Shown: positions 51,701 to 63,449 of the stretch, piece by piece | How positions within the stretch are numbered: position 1 is the first letter of the stretch | How the letters are laid out: each line of letters starts with the position of its first letter | NCBI GenBank assembly: GCA_037074615.1 | Contig: CM073519.1 | Coordinates: 25,007,001-25,071,000, forward strand | DNA: 64,000 bases | Direction: 5' to 3' | Origin: Leucaena leucocephala | Lineage: Eukaryota > Streptophyta > Magnoliopsida > Fabales > Fabaceae | Notes under the pieces: generated by a model | Seen by the model: the letters and a program-made list of their open reading frames with translations, nothing else | Database searches by the model: none | Told to the model about the DNA's origin: nothing | Made by a program: the position numbers and the translations under genes

Positions 51701-52201
51701 TTCCTCAGCCATAATTTATCGAGGGATAAAGCTTATATCAGGGTTAGAGGGCACTCTAACAATCCTCATACTATATAAAGTCACTAGACTCAATATCATA
51801 TGGTGCATTCACGACTTCAGAATGAATCTCTCCATCACCACCAGACTGTAGGTTTAAGTCTACAGAAACATCTATAGGGTAATCTACTGCAGACTTTCCT
51901 GACTGATCCCCATACTCTCCTTTGAACTCTCTTCATTGTCTGAAGGATCAAAGTCTGGATGTATATCATATCCATATATCACTACTAGCCTGGGGTTTCC
52001 CTTATTAACTGAAGCCTCTGACTTAATCTTATGGAATCTCATATCTATTCTTGCAATATTTGCTTAATTAAGCAATGTTAACCACCCCATAACATACCCT
52101 ACCTTAACAAAATACTTACTGTTTAGGGTTAGGGTATGGGTATAATCTCAAATCAGTCCATAAATAATCTATTCAGAGCATTTCTTAAGCCAGAATCCTA
52201 T

Positions 52202-52213
52202 GCTCTGATACCA
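52202..52213 (-). other. Family A primer binding site, initiator tRNA-Met
   Basis: The minus strand reads TGGTATCAGAGC, three bases inside the 5' LTR. This is a perfect match to the complement of the initiator tRNA-Met 3' end. Confidence 0.93.
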
Positions 52214-52216
52214 TAC

Positions 52217-55200
52217 TGTAACATCCTTACTTTTATATGTCTTAGGGACCATTCAGTAGCATTTAGAACCACTTACAAGACCATGGAAGTCCATTAGCCA
52301 AATCTGGAATTTTACTTTCTCGGGTTACTGTTCATATGGTATTCCAGATTACGCAATGAACTTCGAAAAATCATAATTAATTCTACAAAACTCGAAATGA
52401 AGTGGTTCAAAAAGCTACATGAACATAACATCTTTAAGTTTAAGGGAAAAAGAATTTCTAGACCAAATGATTAGCCAATTGATACAGTTTATTCGTTGAA
52501 GTTTACTGTTCATTTGGTCAAAACTCTGGACACAGGTTCTGGTCCCTTACTTTGGAAAATCATTTCTCTTGATATACGCATCCAAATGAAAGGTTCTACC
52601 TATGAACTTAAAGCTATGGATATGTGCTACATGTTCATAAAATTTAGTGAACTAATTCCTTCATTTGCTAGGTCAAACTGAAGCCACAATAAAACTGTTT
52701 CAGGGCCTACGTTTTTACCATTTCAATTTATTTTCTTTCATTTCCAATGATTGTTTCAGCATACGCAAGCCATCAAATAAGCTTCTTAACATTCATATAC
52801 ATCATGTACATATGCCATAAGTATTACAATAGTTTTATCACATAAATGGACACCTTACATGGCATTTACATACATGGACAATTTATAGTATATGCTAAAA
52901 TCTCAATACTTCACTTCCTTTCTTCCATTCTTTAGCTATTCTCCATGCATACCTTTTATTCATGCTTGACCTAAATTGGTTGGTTATGGGAGAGTGAGAT
53001 TCTAGGGAATCTCAGTAGCAAACATTATCACTTAAATATGCAAGATGGATGCTAATGCATGATATGTAATTTCATTAAACTTTCTTTGGTTAGTGACATG
53101 CTATCATGTTATATACTTTTACATAAAGTGCATGGCCATGGAAAACATGTTATTCACAATACATTCAACATCATTAATCATGTCACAACATCATTCAAAC
53201 ATCACATACCTGTCAACACATAAGCATACCACATCAAGCACATAAAGAGATAAGTTCACTACCTTGCACTTAAGCTTTTCTCTTGACCTTTAGCCCTTGC
53301 TCCCTATCTTTCCAACCATGAAGCATTTATGTCCATCACTTCCCAACATCTTCTTGGATGTTTCATGGTCCTAAACACATTCATATTCATCACATAACTC
53401 ATTGGGGCTCATGAACTCCAACCATGTTCAAGACTAACTTTGTTACACTCTTTATTGTCATAACTTTCTCTAATTTTCACTAATCCACTTGGCTCTTGAA
53501 CCAATTGATGTCTTGACTTTACCCTACACAATTTCATCTTTTGAATCCATTTATGATCTTAGAATCATGAAATTCGAGCTCCTTCATGGCCTGCTGTACA
53601 GAACTGAACATAAGCACACAATTCTTTCAATAATTCTCATTTTGATTCTAATGCTTCCCATACTTGTTTCTCCACTTTACCCCACACAACTTTTCATTTT
53701 AAAACCATCGGAACCATCAAAATCATGAAATTCCAATCACTGTTCATGCTAGTGAACAGTAACCGTAAGGAATCTCAAAGACTACAACCTTGAGATTTTA
53801 CTGTTTCCAAGGTTCAAAACCTTTCCAATCCTACACAAAATCATCATACAAACTCAATGGAAGCATTAAATTATTGAAATTCAATTTCCTTCCCTCATGA
53901 ACAGTGCATACCGAACAGGGCACACCATGGCAAAGTTAAGAATATCAATTTGATTCAACAACCAACCACTTAACTAGCTTGTTTAAGCTTCAATCATATG
54001 GTTCTAACTTTAATTTCTTCTTTCCCCTTTCCTTTAAGGTTTTTGGGCAGCACCTTCCCTTAGATAAAACTCAACTTTTTCCCCATGAAAAACCTAAGTT
54101 CAAGCTCCCAAATCAAAGGAGAATAAGCTAGGAAAGATTGCTTACCTTTAATCTCTATCTTGCTTGAACTTTGGAACCTTGAATCTTCTTTGCCTTGGCT
54201 TGAGTTTCCATTTTGCAAGAGTTTCCCCAAGGGTCCATGAAGCCACGGTTTGCTTCAGAATGAGGGGGTATTTATAGCCAAAATCTAAGAAAAATGAATG
54301 GCCAAGATTGATTTGGTTACTATTTGATCTAAAGGCCCACATTTAATCTTGGATTTAACTTTTTCATACAATAATAATTATGACATCATGTGGGACAGCT
54401 CATGGGACACCTAAGAGGGTTAGGTGGCGTGCTGCCCTTGCAAGGAACCTTTTGGAAAAATTCTAGTCCAATCCGGTACCGATCAGTGCAGTTTCACAAC
54501 AACCGGACTGTGTTCTGTTCCTAATTTTTTATAGTATACCAGGATATGTATTCTATCCTGGAAATTAATGTCTAGCTTCTCACACATTGACATACTTGTA
54601 CTGGCCACAACTTAATTATAGATCCCTTGGGAAATGACCAAAATACCCTTGGTGTCCTTTCTTGTACTATATTGACCCTTAGGGCATAATTATCATTTCA
54701 CCCCTATTTGTACTGTCTCAAGGCATATATTGGCTCAACTAATCATATTTATACCATGTGCCACATTTTTAGCCTGTCCCAGATGACCAAAATGCCCTTC
54801 ATCCATCTTTGGTACAATTTGGGCATCCAGGGGCATTTTTGTAATTTCGCCCTTTTTCTGGCACTGGCCCCTTCTACTGATAGACTAGTACCCTGGGTTT
54901 TGGGTCCTTCTTGGCGTCATTATGGGCCTATTTATGAGGTCATCTGATCTCATTCTATCCAGGCTTACATACCGATAAGTTCCATGATCGGATCACGGGT
55001 GTTAACAAACTCCTATCAAAATTCACTGATATGTGAATAACTTTTTATACAGAACTTCTTCTGGAGTTCTGTCAGATCTAGGATATCTGACATTATAGGG
55101 CACACTTTCCTGTAATTTACCCACTTATATCTGAAGTCCATGAAATCTAATAAAATTTCAGATAACTTTTAGACTATCAGATAAATATCTGCTGTCTGGA

Positions 55201-55606
55201 GCCCTAATAAAATTTCTGTATCATGTCAGATTATCCAGCATACCTTCCTCTATTTACTGATGGAATATGGGACTAAAATACTTCTGGGCAGTTCTAACCC
55301 TTTTCGGGCTGATCTTTCTATAATTACAATTTTGCCCTTGAACTTTTCTCTTAATTACATTTATGTCCCTAACTTTTTGGATATTTACATTTAGATCCCT
55401 AAACTTTTGGAAATTACAACTTTTGGCCCAACATTTATTTCTACTTTAACTTTTGGCCTTTAACCTTTTCCAATTTGTATTTAGGTCCTTCTCTTTCTTT
55501 AAGACTTATCTAACCTTTATTATTTCGTCTGATCTTCGTCATAATTCTTTCTAAACCTCTTTCCAATATCAGTACTATACAGATAGGGAAAATTTAGGAT
55601 ATGACA
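52217..55606 (-). mobile_element. Family A 5' LTR of complete element
   Basis: 3390 bp with the same termini as 44191-47580. The two differ by scattered substitutions, few enough to suggest a fairly recent insertion. The hairpin is at 52996-53013 and the inverted repeat at 53739-53760. Confidence 0.95.
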
Positions 55607-56309
55607 TTAAACAATCTAGTTAGGTGATTGGTTATTGAATCAAGTTGATATTCTTGACTTTGCCATAGTTCAACCATTTTAGTCTGCACTATTCATGATA
55701 GAAGGAGATGGAATTTCAATGATCTAATGCTTCCATTGAATTCATATGATGATTTTGTGTAGGATTGGATAGGCTTTGAACCTTGGAAGCATTGGAATTT
55801 CAAGTTATAGTTTTGAAGTTCTTCTCTATTACTATTCACTCATATGAACAGTGATTGGAATTTTATGATTTTGATGTTTCTAATGGTTTTAAAATAAAAA
55901 ATTGTGTGGGATAAAGTAGAGAAACAAGTATGGGAAGCATTGGAATCAAAATGAGATTTTTTGAAAGAATTGGAACCTTTTTTTTAAATCTATCTAGAAT
56001 AGTGCATAGGAGCTGAAATTTCACTATTCTAAGCTCATAAATGGATTCAAAAGATGAAATTGTGTAGGATAAACTCAAGACATCAATTGATTCGAAGGCC
56101 AAGTCCATTAGTTAAGATTAAGGAAAGTTAATGTAGTTAAATTAGCTCAATGTTCAAGAGAAAGTTATATTGTAATGGATGGATGATTATGTGATATTAG
56201 GTTTTGATTGTGGACTCCAAAGAGGCAGCCACGTATCAAGAAGAAGTAAGAAGAAAGAGTCAAAGCAAAGTTAAAGTGAAAGAAAGTCAAGTATATGAAG
56301 TAGTGAACT
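55607..56309 (+). mobile_element. Family A LTR, right segment of the copy starting at 41665
   Basis: After the TTAAA duplication (55607-55611) the sequence picks up where 44190 left off (CTTAAAC then AATCTAGTTAGGTGATTGG), matching 2924-3650 and 22020-22750 of other plus copies. It stops at 56309, where a further family A copy starts. Confidence 0.85.
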
Positions 56310-57108
56310 TGTCATATCCTAATTTTCCCTATCTGTATAATACTGTTAGTGGAAAGAGGATTAGAAAGGATTATGACAAAGATCAGAAGAAATGAGAAAG
56401 GTTAGATGAGTATTGAAGAAAGAGAAGGACCTAAACACAAAGTAGAAAAGGTTAAAGGCCAAAAGTTAAAGTAGAAACAAAAGTTGGGCCAAAAGTGATA
56501 ATTTTCAAAAGTTAAGGGACTTAAATATAATTAAGTAAAAAGTTAAAGGGCAAAATTGTAATTATAGAAAGATCAGGCCGGAAAGGATTATAACTGCCTA
56601 GAAGTTTTTTAGTCTCACATTCCATCAATAACTAGAGGAAGTTACACTGGTTAATTTGGCATGATACAAAAATTTTATTAGGGCTCCAGACAGCAGAAAA
56701 ATATCTGATAGTCTAAAAGTTATCTGAATTTTTATTAGATTCCATGGACATCAGATATAAGTGAGGGAATTATAGGAAAGTGTGCCCTACATTGTCAGAT
56801 GTTATGAATTTGACAAAGCCCCGGAAGAAGTCCTGTATAAAAAGTTATTCCCATAACAGTGAAGTTTGACAGGAGTTTGATAACACCTGTGATCCGATAA
56901 TGGAACTTATCGGTATGTGAGCCTAGATAGAATGAGATCAGATGACCACATATATAGGCTTATGCTGACACCAAGAAGGGAACAAAACCCAGGGTACCAG
57001 TCCATCAGTAGAATAGGTTATTGTCCAGAAAAGGTGTGAAATTATAAAAATGCCCCTAGATGCCTAGATTATACTAGAGATGGGTGGAGGGCATTTTGAT
57101 CATCTGGG
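56310..57108 (+). mobile_element. Family A LTR, plus orientation, left segment of youngest copy
   Basis: It starts TGTCATATCC within the older LTR. The presumed left target duplication is GAACT (56305-56309). It runs to 57108, where the element at 57109-63444 interrupts it, and continues at 63450. Its 3' end is outside the window. Confidence 0.88.
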
Positions 57109-58566
57109 TGATGAATCCCTATTTTATCATATTATTTTCTATCTATTTAAGGAGATTTATCGTGATTAATAGATATTATTATAATAATTATGGTTATTTT
57201 GTGCCTTAGTTGACTATATGAATTAAATAACTAAAAAGGTCATTTTCGTGTATTTTTACTAATTTTATTATCACATTGGTATGCACGAAGATATTTTTAC
57301 CTTTTATGACTTTTAGGAAGAATAGGAAATAATTAATAGCCCATAAAAGAGGAGCCAATCACAAGTCAATATTCAAAGAAAGAGGATAAATATTAGTTAT
57401 ATCTTATCTCTGATTCCTTATATTATATCATATATCATTTGAATTGATTCAAAGATAATTTATCAATATCTAACATTTGAATCTAATTAAAGGATAATGA
57501 TAAATATGTTATCTTTTCCTATTAATTGTTTTATCTCTTTTATCCTATTACTTTTTATTTGAATTGTTTATAGGATATTTGAGTTTAAAACTATTATCTC
57601 TGGAGATATTAGAAAAGATGATAGCTTGAAAGGATGTTGAAGATAAATAGAGATTATCATTATCTCTTGAAGAGCCAATCAGTGAAGAGACTTACATCAA
57701 ACAGGATTCACTCCCAAAGGCTATATAAAGGAACCCAAGGCTTCTCCATTCAACACACCAATCACCACCATCACAATCATCTTCTTCATCTCTTCCACAA
57801 TTCCACCATTTTCCTTTTAAGTTCTTGAGGAGAGATATAGTGGCTTGAGTTTCTGTGCTTTAGAGTTAGGAGTTGAACAATTTTACGTTTTGATATTTTC
57901 CTTTATACAAATTTATGATTTCCTAGATTTAGGTTTTGAGATTTGTATATGTTGGACCTAGGGTTTCGATTGAGACATCTTTGTGATCAAACCCTTGTGA
58001 TTTATTATTTCAATTTATGATTTGATATTCTTTATTTAATATCCTTAGTTTCCTCTTATAATTATTCATGCTGGATTCACATGATTAGTTATAGGATTTT
58101 CGATTGAATATCCATGTTAGAGGAACAAATCATTTATTGTTTAATTTATCGCATGCTAAGTGGAACTTCACTAATCATTCTTGATACAATTGTATGCTAA
58201 ATCTAGGTATAATTGTAGATTTTATGATTATGACCATGACGATTGTCTGAGATTTTGTATATTAGGGACTTAGTATATATAATTGTTATAACTCTAATAT
58301 ATTATTGAACAAAGATAGCCACGCATCAATCCTTGGGAACATCCAACTTACTGGTAATCGTATCCTTTACACTCTTTTACTTTCTTGCAATTATTGCTTT
58401 AATTAAACTGAATATTCTTCTCTACCCATATTTATTCCTTAATCACTCTAATTAATCATAATCAAGCTACGCATTGACTCCGCCTTGAGATCGACCTAGG
58501 GTTAGCTCTTATACACATAGGGTTAAAACTAGTAATTAATTTGAGGGCTAACGACAAGCGATATCA
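57109..58566 (+). mobile_element. 5' LTR of Athila-like element
   Basis: 1458 bp, TGATGAATCC to GATATCA. The terminal CA is intact here and changed in the partner. Confidence 0.92.
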
Positions 58567-58571
58567 AATTT

Positions 58572-58590
58572 TGGCGCCGTTGCCGGGGAG
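58572..58590 (+). other. Primer binding site, tRNA-Asp type
   Basis: TGGCGCCGTTGCCGGGGAG, five bases after the LTR. It complements the 3' end of plant tRNA-Asp and is the primer site typical of Athila elements. Confidence 0.92.
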
Positions 58591-58671
58591 TCAATTCCCT
58601 TGGTTCTTGATTTCTTATTGTGATTTTTTTAATTATTCATATTTTCTTTGTTTCCTTCTCTAAATCATATT

Positions 58672-60582
58672 ATGTCTTGGTTTAACAATCATAATCAATA
58701 TAATCCTAATCTAATAATGCAGTCCCAATCTTTTACATGTTATAATATTTCAAGGGATAAGACAAGAGCACAAATATCATCCTTTACACAAAATATTCAT
58801 GAATCTTTTGTTGAATATTGGGATTGATTCTAATACATCCTGCACGAGTACCCGCATCACCAAATACCTGATGAATACCTCATACTATACTTCCATAGGG
58901 GATTGAAAGAGCAGGACCGAAAAATAATAGATGGTGCAACGGGAGGAGACTTGTTGGACTTAAATGTAGACGGGGCTTGGGAATTTCTTAGATCATTTTT
59001 CATGAGTAACCAACAATACATGGCTCAATTATCACCTCAACTATATCATGAACCGTCCTCCCCAACACATAAACCCTACTTTGAGCCTCCATTTACTACA
59101 TATGTTCCAATCCAAGACCCTTATAACAAGAATGATGATATGACATTAGTTCTTAAAGGTATATCAGATATGACCTCTGCTATCACAAGTGTAACTTCTC
59201 AACTCTCAAACTTGTCATCCTGATTTGATATAGACAAATCTAGTACGGATGCCAAACTTGACAAGCTAGCCTCAGGTTGTGCTACCTTAGATAGTAAGTA
59301 TGATAATGTATCAACTTATGTGACTCAATTGACTAACTCTATAAATGAGCAACAAGCGAAGAATGGAGGGATCATCCCTTCTAATACTGTCATCAATCCT
59401 GGATCCTTAGATGCTATCACACTGAAAGGTGGCAAAAAGGTAGGATTCTTAGAAAATGATGATGTGACAAACACTACTGAGGATATCATTGAAGATACTA
59501 CTGAACACATCCATGAGCACACCACTAAAGGTGTGGAAGACATTACTGAACATATCCCTGAAGTGCCTAGGCAATCAGCAAGTTTGAAAGAGAAAGAACT
59601 ACTCAAGAAAGATGAGGCTACTCAAGTAGAGACTCACACAACCATCAGTAAAGAGGTAAGTATTCCTTTCCCTAAATCTTATACAATGAGTAAGAGAACT
59701 GCTAATAAAGAATAGGACAAGGAGATTTATGACTTGTTTAGCAAACTTGAGGTAAATATTCCATTGTTAGAATTACTTAAAGGCATGCCTAGAGTTGCTA
59801 AATTTATCAAAGACCTATGTACCCATAAACATCGGTTTAGCCCAAATCAAAGAGTCCAAGGTTCTTCTAATGTCTCTACCCTTTTTAAACCTAAACTTCT
59901 AATTAATTGCCAAGATCCAGTGGCTTTTATAATTCCTTGTACTATTGGGAAAATACATATTAATAAGGCTTTATTAGATCAAGGAGTAGCTATTAATGTT
60001 ATGCCTACAATTCATGATGATGAAAATGAGGGTGCTAGTAAGGATGCGGTGTTATCATGTGATTTGCCACTCGATAAAGAAATAATTATTGATGATTATA
60101 TTTCAATTTCTCATGTTGAAGTTAAGGGTCTTACTGAAGGAAATCTTATTGATTGTATTGGATGTGAGAAATACTTGTGTTCTTATATGTCTTATAGAGT
60201 TCTCACATCTGGTGTTTTGATTACTAATATTGCAAGCTTGATGGCTTTTCATGGTTTTAAGTACTTTGATTCTTGTCCCATACTTGGAGTTGGAAAAGGT
60301 GCTGCTTGTGGTTTGTTGAATTTCTTGCAGGAATCTCACTTAGGAGGATTTTATGGTGATCACCATACTCCCTATATTGTGGCGCCTCCACAAATTGACC
60401 CCGAGCCACCACCCCAAATATTTAGAGAAAGCTATGTACAGAAGGTACACTTACATAAAAGCATGTTCCTCATCATAGTTGAGAATATCAATTTTAAGAC
60501 CCCTAAACGTCATAAAGGCACCAGGTTGTCTCTTGCCTTATCTTATTCTTCTAAATATCCTGGGCTTTATTATTTGAGATAA
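58672..60582 (+). pseudogene. Athila-like gag and protease fused to an unknown module
   Basis: A single frame from ATG 58672 (MSWFNNHNQ) to TAA 60580 has four in-frame stops (58825, 58831, 59221, 59713) and no frameshift. Residues around 58850-59000 are gag-like (EYPHHQIPDEYLILYFHRGL, then GATGGDLLDLNVDGAWEFL). 59440-59560 is an acidic Thr/Glu/His-rich repeat (TTEHI and similar). 59734-60005 resembles the Athila protease region: PLLELLKGMPRVAKFIKDLC, CTIGKIHINKALLD and INVMP, but the active-site region reads LDQGVA. From 60006 the text leaves the Athila pattern and enters a segment with SCDLPLDKEIIIDDYI that is also found at 19216-19442. No pol follows. Gag would form particles; the function of the extra segment is unknown. 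Confidence 0.88.
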
Positions 60583-62003
60583 GTGTGGGGGAGGGACAAT
60601 ACCAGTAGTAAAAGGTAGATTTATTGCTTTATGTCTTTTAACAATTTTCTAGAATAGGTTGCATTTTAAAGATTTCTTAGTTTTATGTTAGTTTTTCTTT
60701 GAATAAAATATCCTCTTTTAGCACATGACTCTTTAACCATCTCCTTGCTCCCTCTGATATATGCCTTAATGCTGCATTGAGGACAACATATGATTTAAGT
60801 ATGGGGGAGAGAATGAATTTTATTGATTGTCTGGAAGCTCTTGAAAATGCCTATTTTTCAAACATTTTCCACACTTATACTTCTAAACACTCATGTTTCA
60901 AATTAAAATATCATCTTGATTACACTGATACAAGTATGAATCTTTCAATTTCATTGTTGATTGTGATAGTTCAGTTAATTAATATTCTAAGAGTTATCCT
61001 AGAAACATATAATGTAATGCATTGAGAACAGTTGAATTCTTCAGTGAGGCTCTGTGAATAGAAATGAAGAGAGATAACCATGTTGGAAAGATTCTCGGCC
61101 TTAAATTCCTAAATTGAGTGAGTACCTCCTATACTAATTTCTCTTTAGAACTTGTCTTAGTTCTTTTATCTGTTGTCTAACTCATGTGCAATTCTTTAAA
61201 ATGATTAAGGTCATCATATTCTAAACTTTTTTTATCCCAAACACAAGCCCATTACATATTATATCCCTAGTCACCCCCTTTGAGCCCATCACTTTTCTTT
61301 TTCCATCATAGAAAGTCATATATGCATCAACATCTTCTTGAAATAAAATTTTTATTCATGTCAGAAAATCATTATTATTGAAATATTGTGTTATATCTTT
61401 TATATATAAGGTGCCAAAAAAAAGAAAAAGAAAAAAAAACAAAGAAAAGAGAAAAAGAGAGAGAGAGAGAGAAAAGAGAAATAAAGAAGGCACTATTATC
61501 ACATCTTATTAGCACAATTATTACCTATACATCTCTTATGACATGAATTCATGATATACATTCATTATTACATGCATATACTACTTTCTATTCTTCATAT
61601 TCCATTTCACGTGGCCTATTTCCAATATTACAAGCTTATAAAGTCCTCTTGATTAAAGAATGCACATGTAACTGACGATGGAGACTTAAAACTTTTACAA
61701 GCCTATAGTAGGGTCTAGTATAAGCAGGATTGAGTGAAAGAACCCGTAAAAGGTGAGATTAGTGAAATGAATATATCCCTGAGTGCGCTCTCTTCTATCT
61801 TATTCCTCTGTCTTAATTGTATTCATAGAGACTAATCACGTTGCATTTGTTATTATGTGACCAGGTTGACTTGAAGGATTTGATTGATTTAATTATCACT
61901 TTCATGTTCGAATTTGTTTGGTTTCTCTACTTGTTTTCAATGTTTATAAAGATGTTCTTTATTGCTTTGCCTAGGAGTACAAAGGTTTAAGTGTAGGGGA
62001 ATT
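60583..62003 (+). other. Athila-like 3' non-coding region with polypurine tracts
   Basis: After the stop come GTGTGGGGGAGGGA (60585-60598) and, at about 60777-60812, GAGGACAACATATGATTTAAG followed by TATGGGGGAGA, an arrangement common between coding end and 3' LTR in Athila/Tat elements. A purine-rich low-complexity stretch (61415-61490) follows, and the functional polypurine tract GTGTAGGGGAATT (61991-62003) ends at the LTR. The one short frame here (60777-61025) is not supported as a gene. Confidence 0.65.
61415..61490 (+). repeat. Purine-only low-complexity tract
   Basis: Almost uninterrupted A and G, including A runs and an AG dinucleotide run at about 61456-61472. Part of the non-coding 3' region of the Athila-like element. 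Confidence 0.85.
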
Positions 62004-63444
62004 TGATGAATCCCTATTTTATCATATTATTTTCTATCTATTTAAGGAGATTTATCATGATTAATAGATATTATTATAATAATTATGGTTATTTTGTGCC
62101 TTAGTTGACTATATGAATTAAATAACTAAAAAGGTCATTTTCGTATATTTTTACTAATTTTATTATCACATTGGTATGCACGAAGATATTTTTACCTTTT
62201 ATGACTTTCAGGAAGAATAGGAAATAATTAATAGCCCATAAAAGAGGAGCCAATCACAAGTCAAGATTCAAAGCAAGAGGATAAATATTAGTTATATCTT
62301 ATCTCTGATTCCTTATATTATATCATATATCATTTGAATTGATTCAAAGATAATTTATCAATATCTAACATTTGAATCTAATTAAAGGATAATGATAAAT
62401 ATGTTATCTTTTCCTATTAATTATTTTATCTCTTTTATCCTATTACTTTTTATTTGAATTGTTTATAGGATATTTGAGTTTAAAACTATTATCTCTGGAG
62501 ATATTAGAAAAGATGATAGCTTGAAAGGATATTGAAGATAAATAGAGATTATCATTATCTCTTGAAGAGCCAATCAGTGAAGAGACTTACATCAAACAGG
62601 ATTCACTCCCAAAGGCTATATAAAGGACCCCAAGGCTTCTCCATTCAACACACCAATCACCACCATCACAATCATCTTCTTCATCTCTTCCACAATTCCA
62701 CCATTTTCCCTCTAAGTTCTTGAGGAGAGATATAGTGGCTTGAGTTTCTGTGCTTTAGAGTTAGGAGTTGAACAATTTTACGTTTTGATCTTTTCCTTTG
62801 TACAAATTTATGATTTCCTAGATTTAGGTTTTGAGATTTGTATATGTTGGACCTAGGGTTTCGATTGAGACATCTTTGTGATCAAACCCTTGTGATTTAT
62901 TATTTCAATTTATGATTTGATATTCTTTATTTAATATCCTTAGTTTCCTCTTATAATTATTCATACTGGATTCACATGATTAGTTATAGGATTTTCGATT
63001 GAATATCCATGTTAGAGGAGCAAATCATTTATTGTTTAATTTATCGCATGCTAAGTGGATCTTCACTAATCATTCTTGATCTAGGTATAATTATAGATTT
63101 TATGATTATGACCATGACGATTGTCTGGGATTTTGCATATTAGGGACTTAGTATATATAATTGTTATAACTATAATATATTACTGAAGAATGATAGCCAC
63201 GCATCAATCCTTGGGAACATCCAACTTACTGGTAATCGTATCCTTTAAACTCTTTTACTTTCTTGCAATTATTGCTTTAATTAAACTGAATATTCTTCTC
63301 TACCCATATTTATTCCTTAATCACTTTAATTAATCATAATCAAGCTACGCATTGACTCCGCCTTGAGATCGACCTAGGGTTAGCTCCTATACACATAGGG
63401 TTAAAACTAGTAATTAATTTGAGCGCTAACGACAAGTGACATAA
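62004..63444 (+). mobile_element. 3' LTR of Athila-like element
   Basis: 1441 bp, starting TGATGAATCC. The last bases are CATAA where the 5' LTR has TATCA. It lacks a 17-18 bp stretch present in the 5' LTR near 58188-58205. Confidence 0.92.
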
Positions 63445-63449
63445 CTGGG

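Larger units (their letters stand above)
47598..52201 (-). other. Family A internal region, 4.6 kb, no recognisable coding domain
   Basis: I looked on the minus strand for gag, protease, RT and integrase motifs and found none. The longest minus-strand frames (51446-51679 and 49237-49464) show no family resemblance I can name. The region from about 51950 to 51600 on the minus strand has some coding-like text (IPPLPEFEDRF, PNSDIQSEPM), which may be a fossil gag, but this is weak. Noted contents: a 5S rRNA-like stretch (48693-48796), a 10-bp tandem repeat (48091-48130) and an imperfect repeat near 49190-49310. Confidence 0.6.
44191..55606 (-). mobile_element. Complete family A element, non-autonomous, 11.4 kb, target duplication TTAAA
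   Basis: Two LTRs of equal length (3390 bp) flank a 4636-bp internal region with an initiator-Met primer site next to one LTR and a polypurine tract next to the other, which fixes the orientation as minus. TTAAA is duplicated at 44186-44190 and 55607-55611. The LTR ends (TG..GTTACA), primer site and internal 3' end (AATTTCGAGGATGAAATTTA then a G tract) resemble Del/Tekay chromoviruses. No gag, protease, RT or integrase motif can be found inside, so it must depend on another element. It lies inside another LTR of the same family. Confidence 0.93.
57109..63444 (+). mobile_element. Non-autonomous Athila-like gypsy element, 6.3 kb, target duplication CTGGG
   Basis: Two LTRs, a tRNA-Asp primer site, one reading frame and a polypurine tract are present. 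CTGGG is duplicated at 57104-57108 and 63445-63449. The frame encodes gag and a mutated protease, then an unrelated segment. There is no RT, RNase H or integrase, so it would need enzymes supplied by another element. By eye the LTRs differ by about 30 substitutions plus one 17-18 bp indel. Confidence 0.93.
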
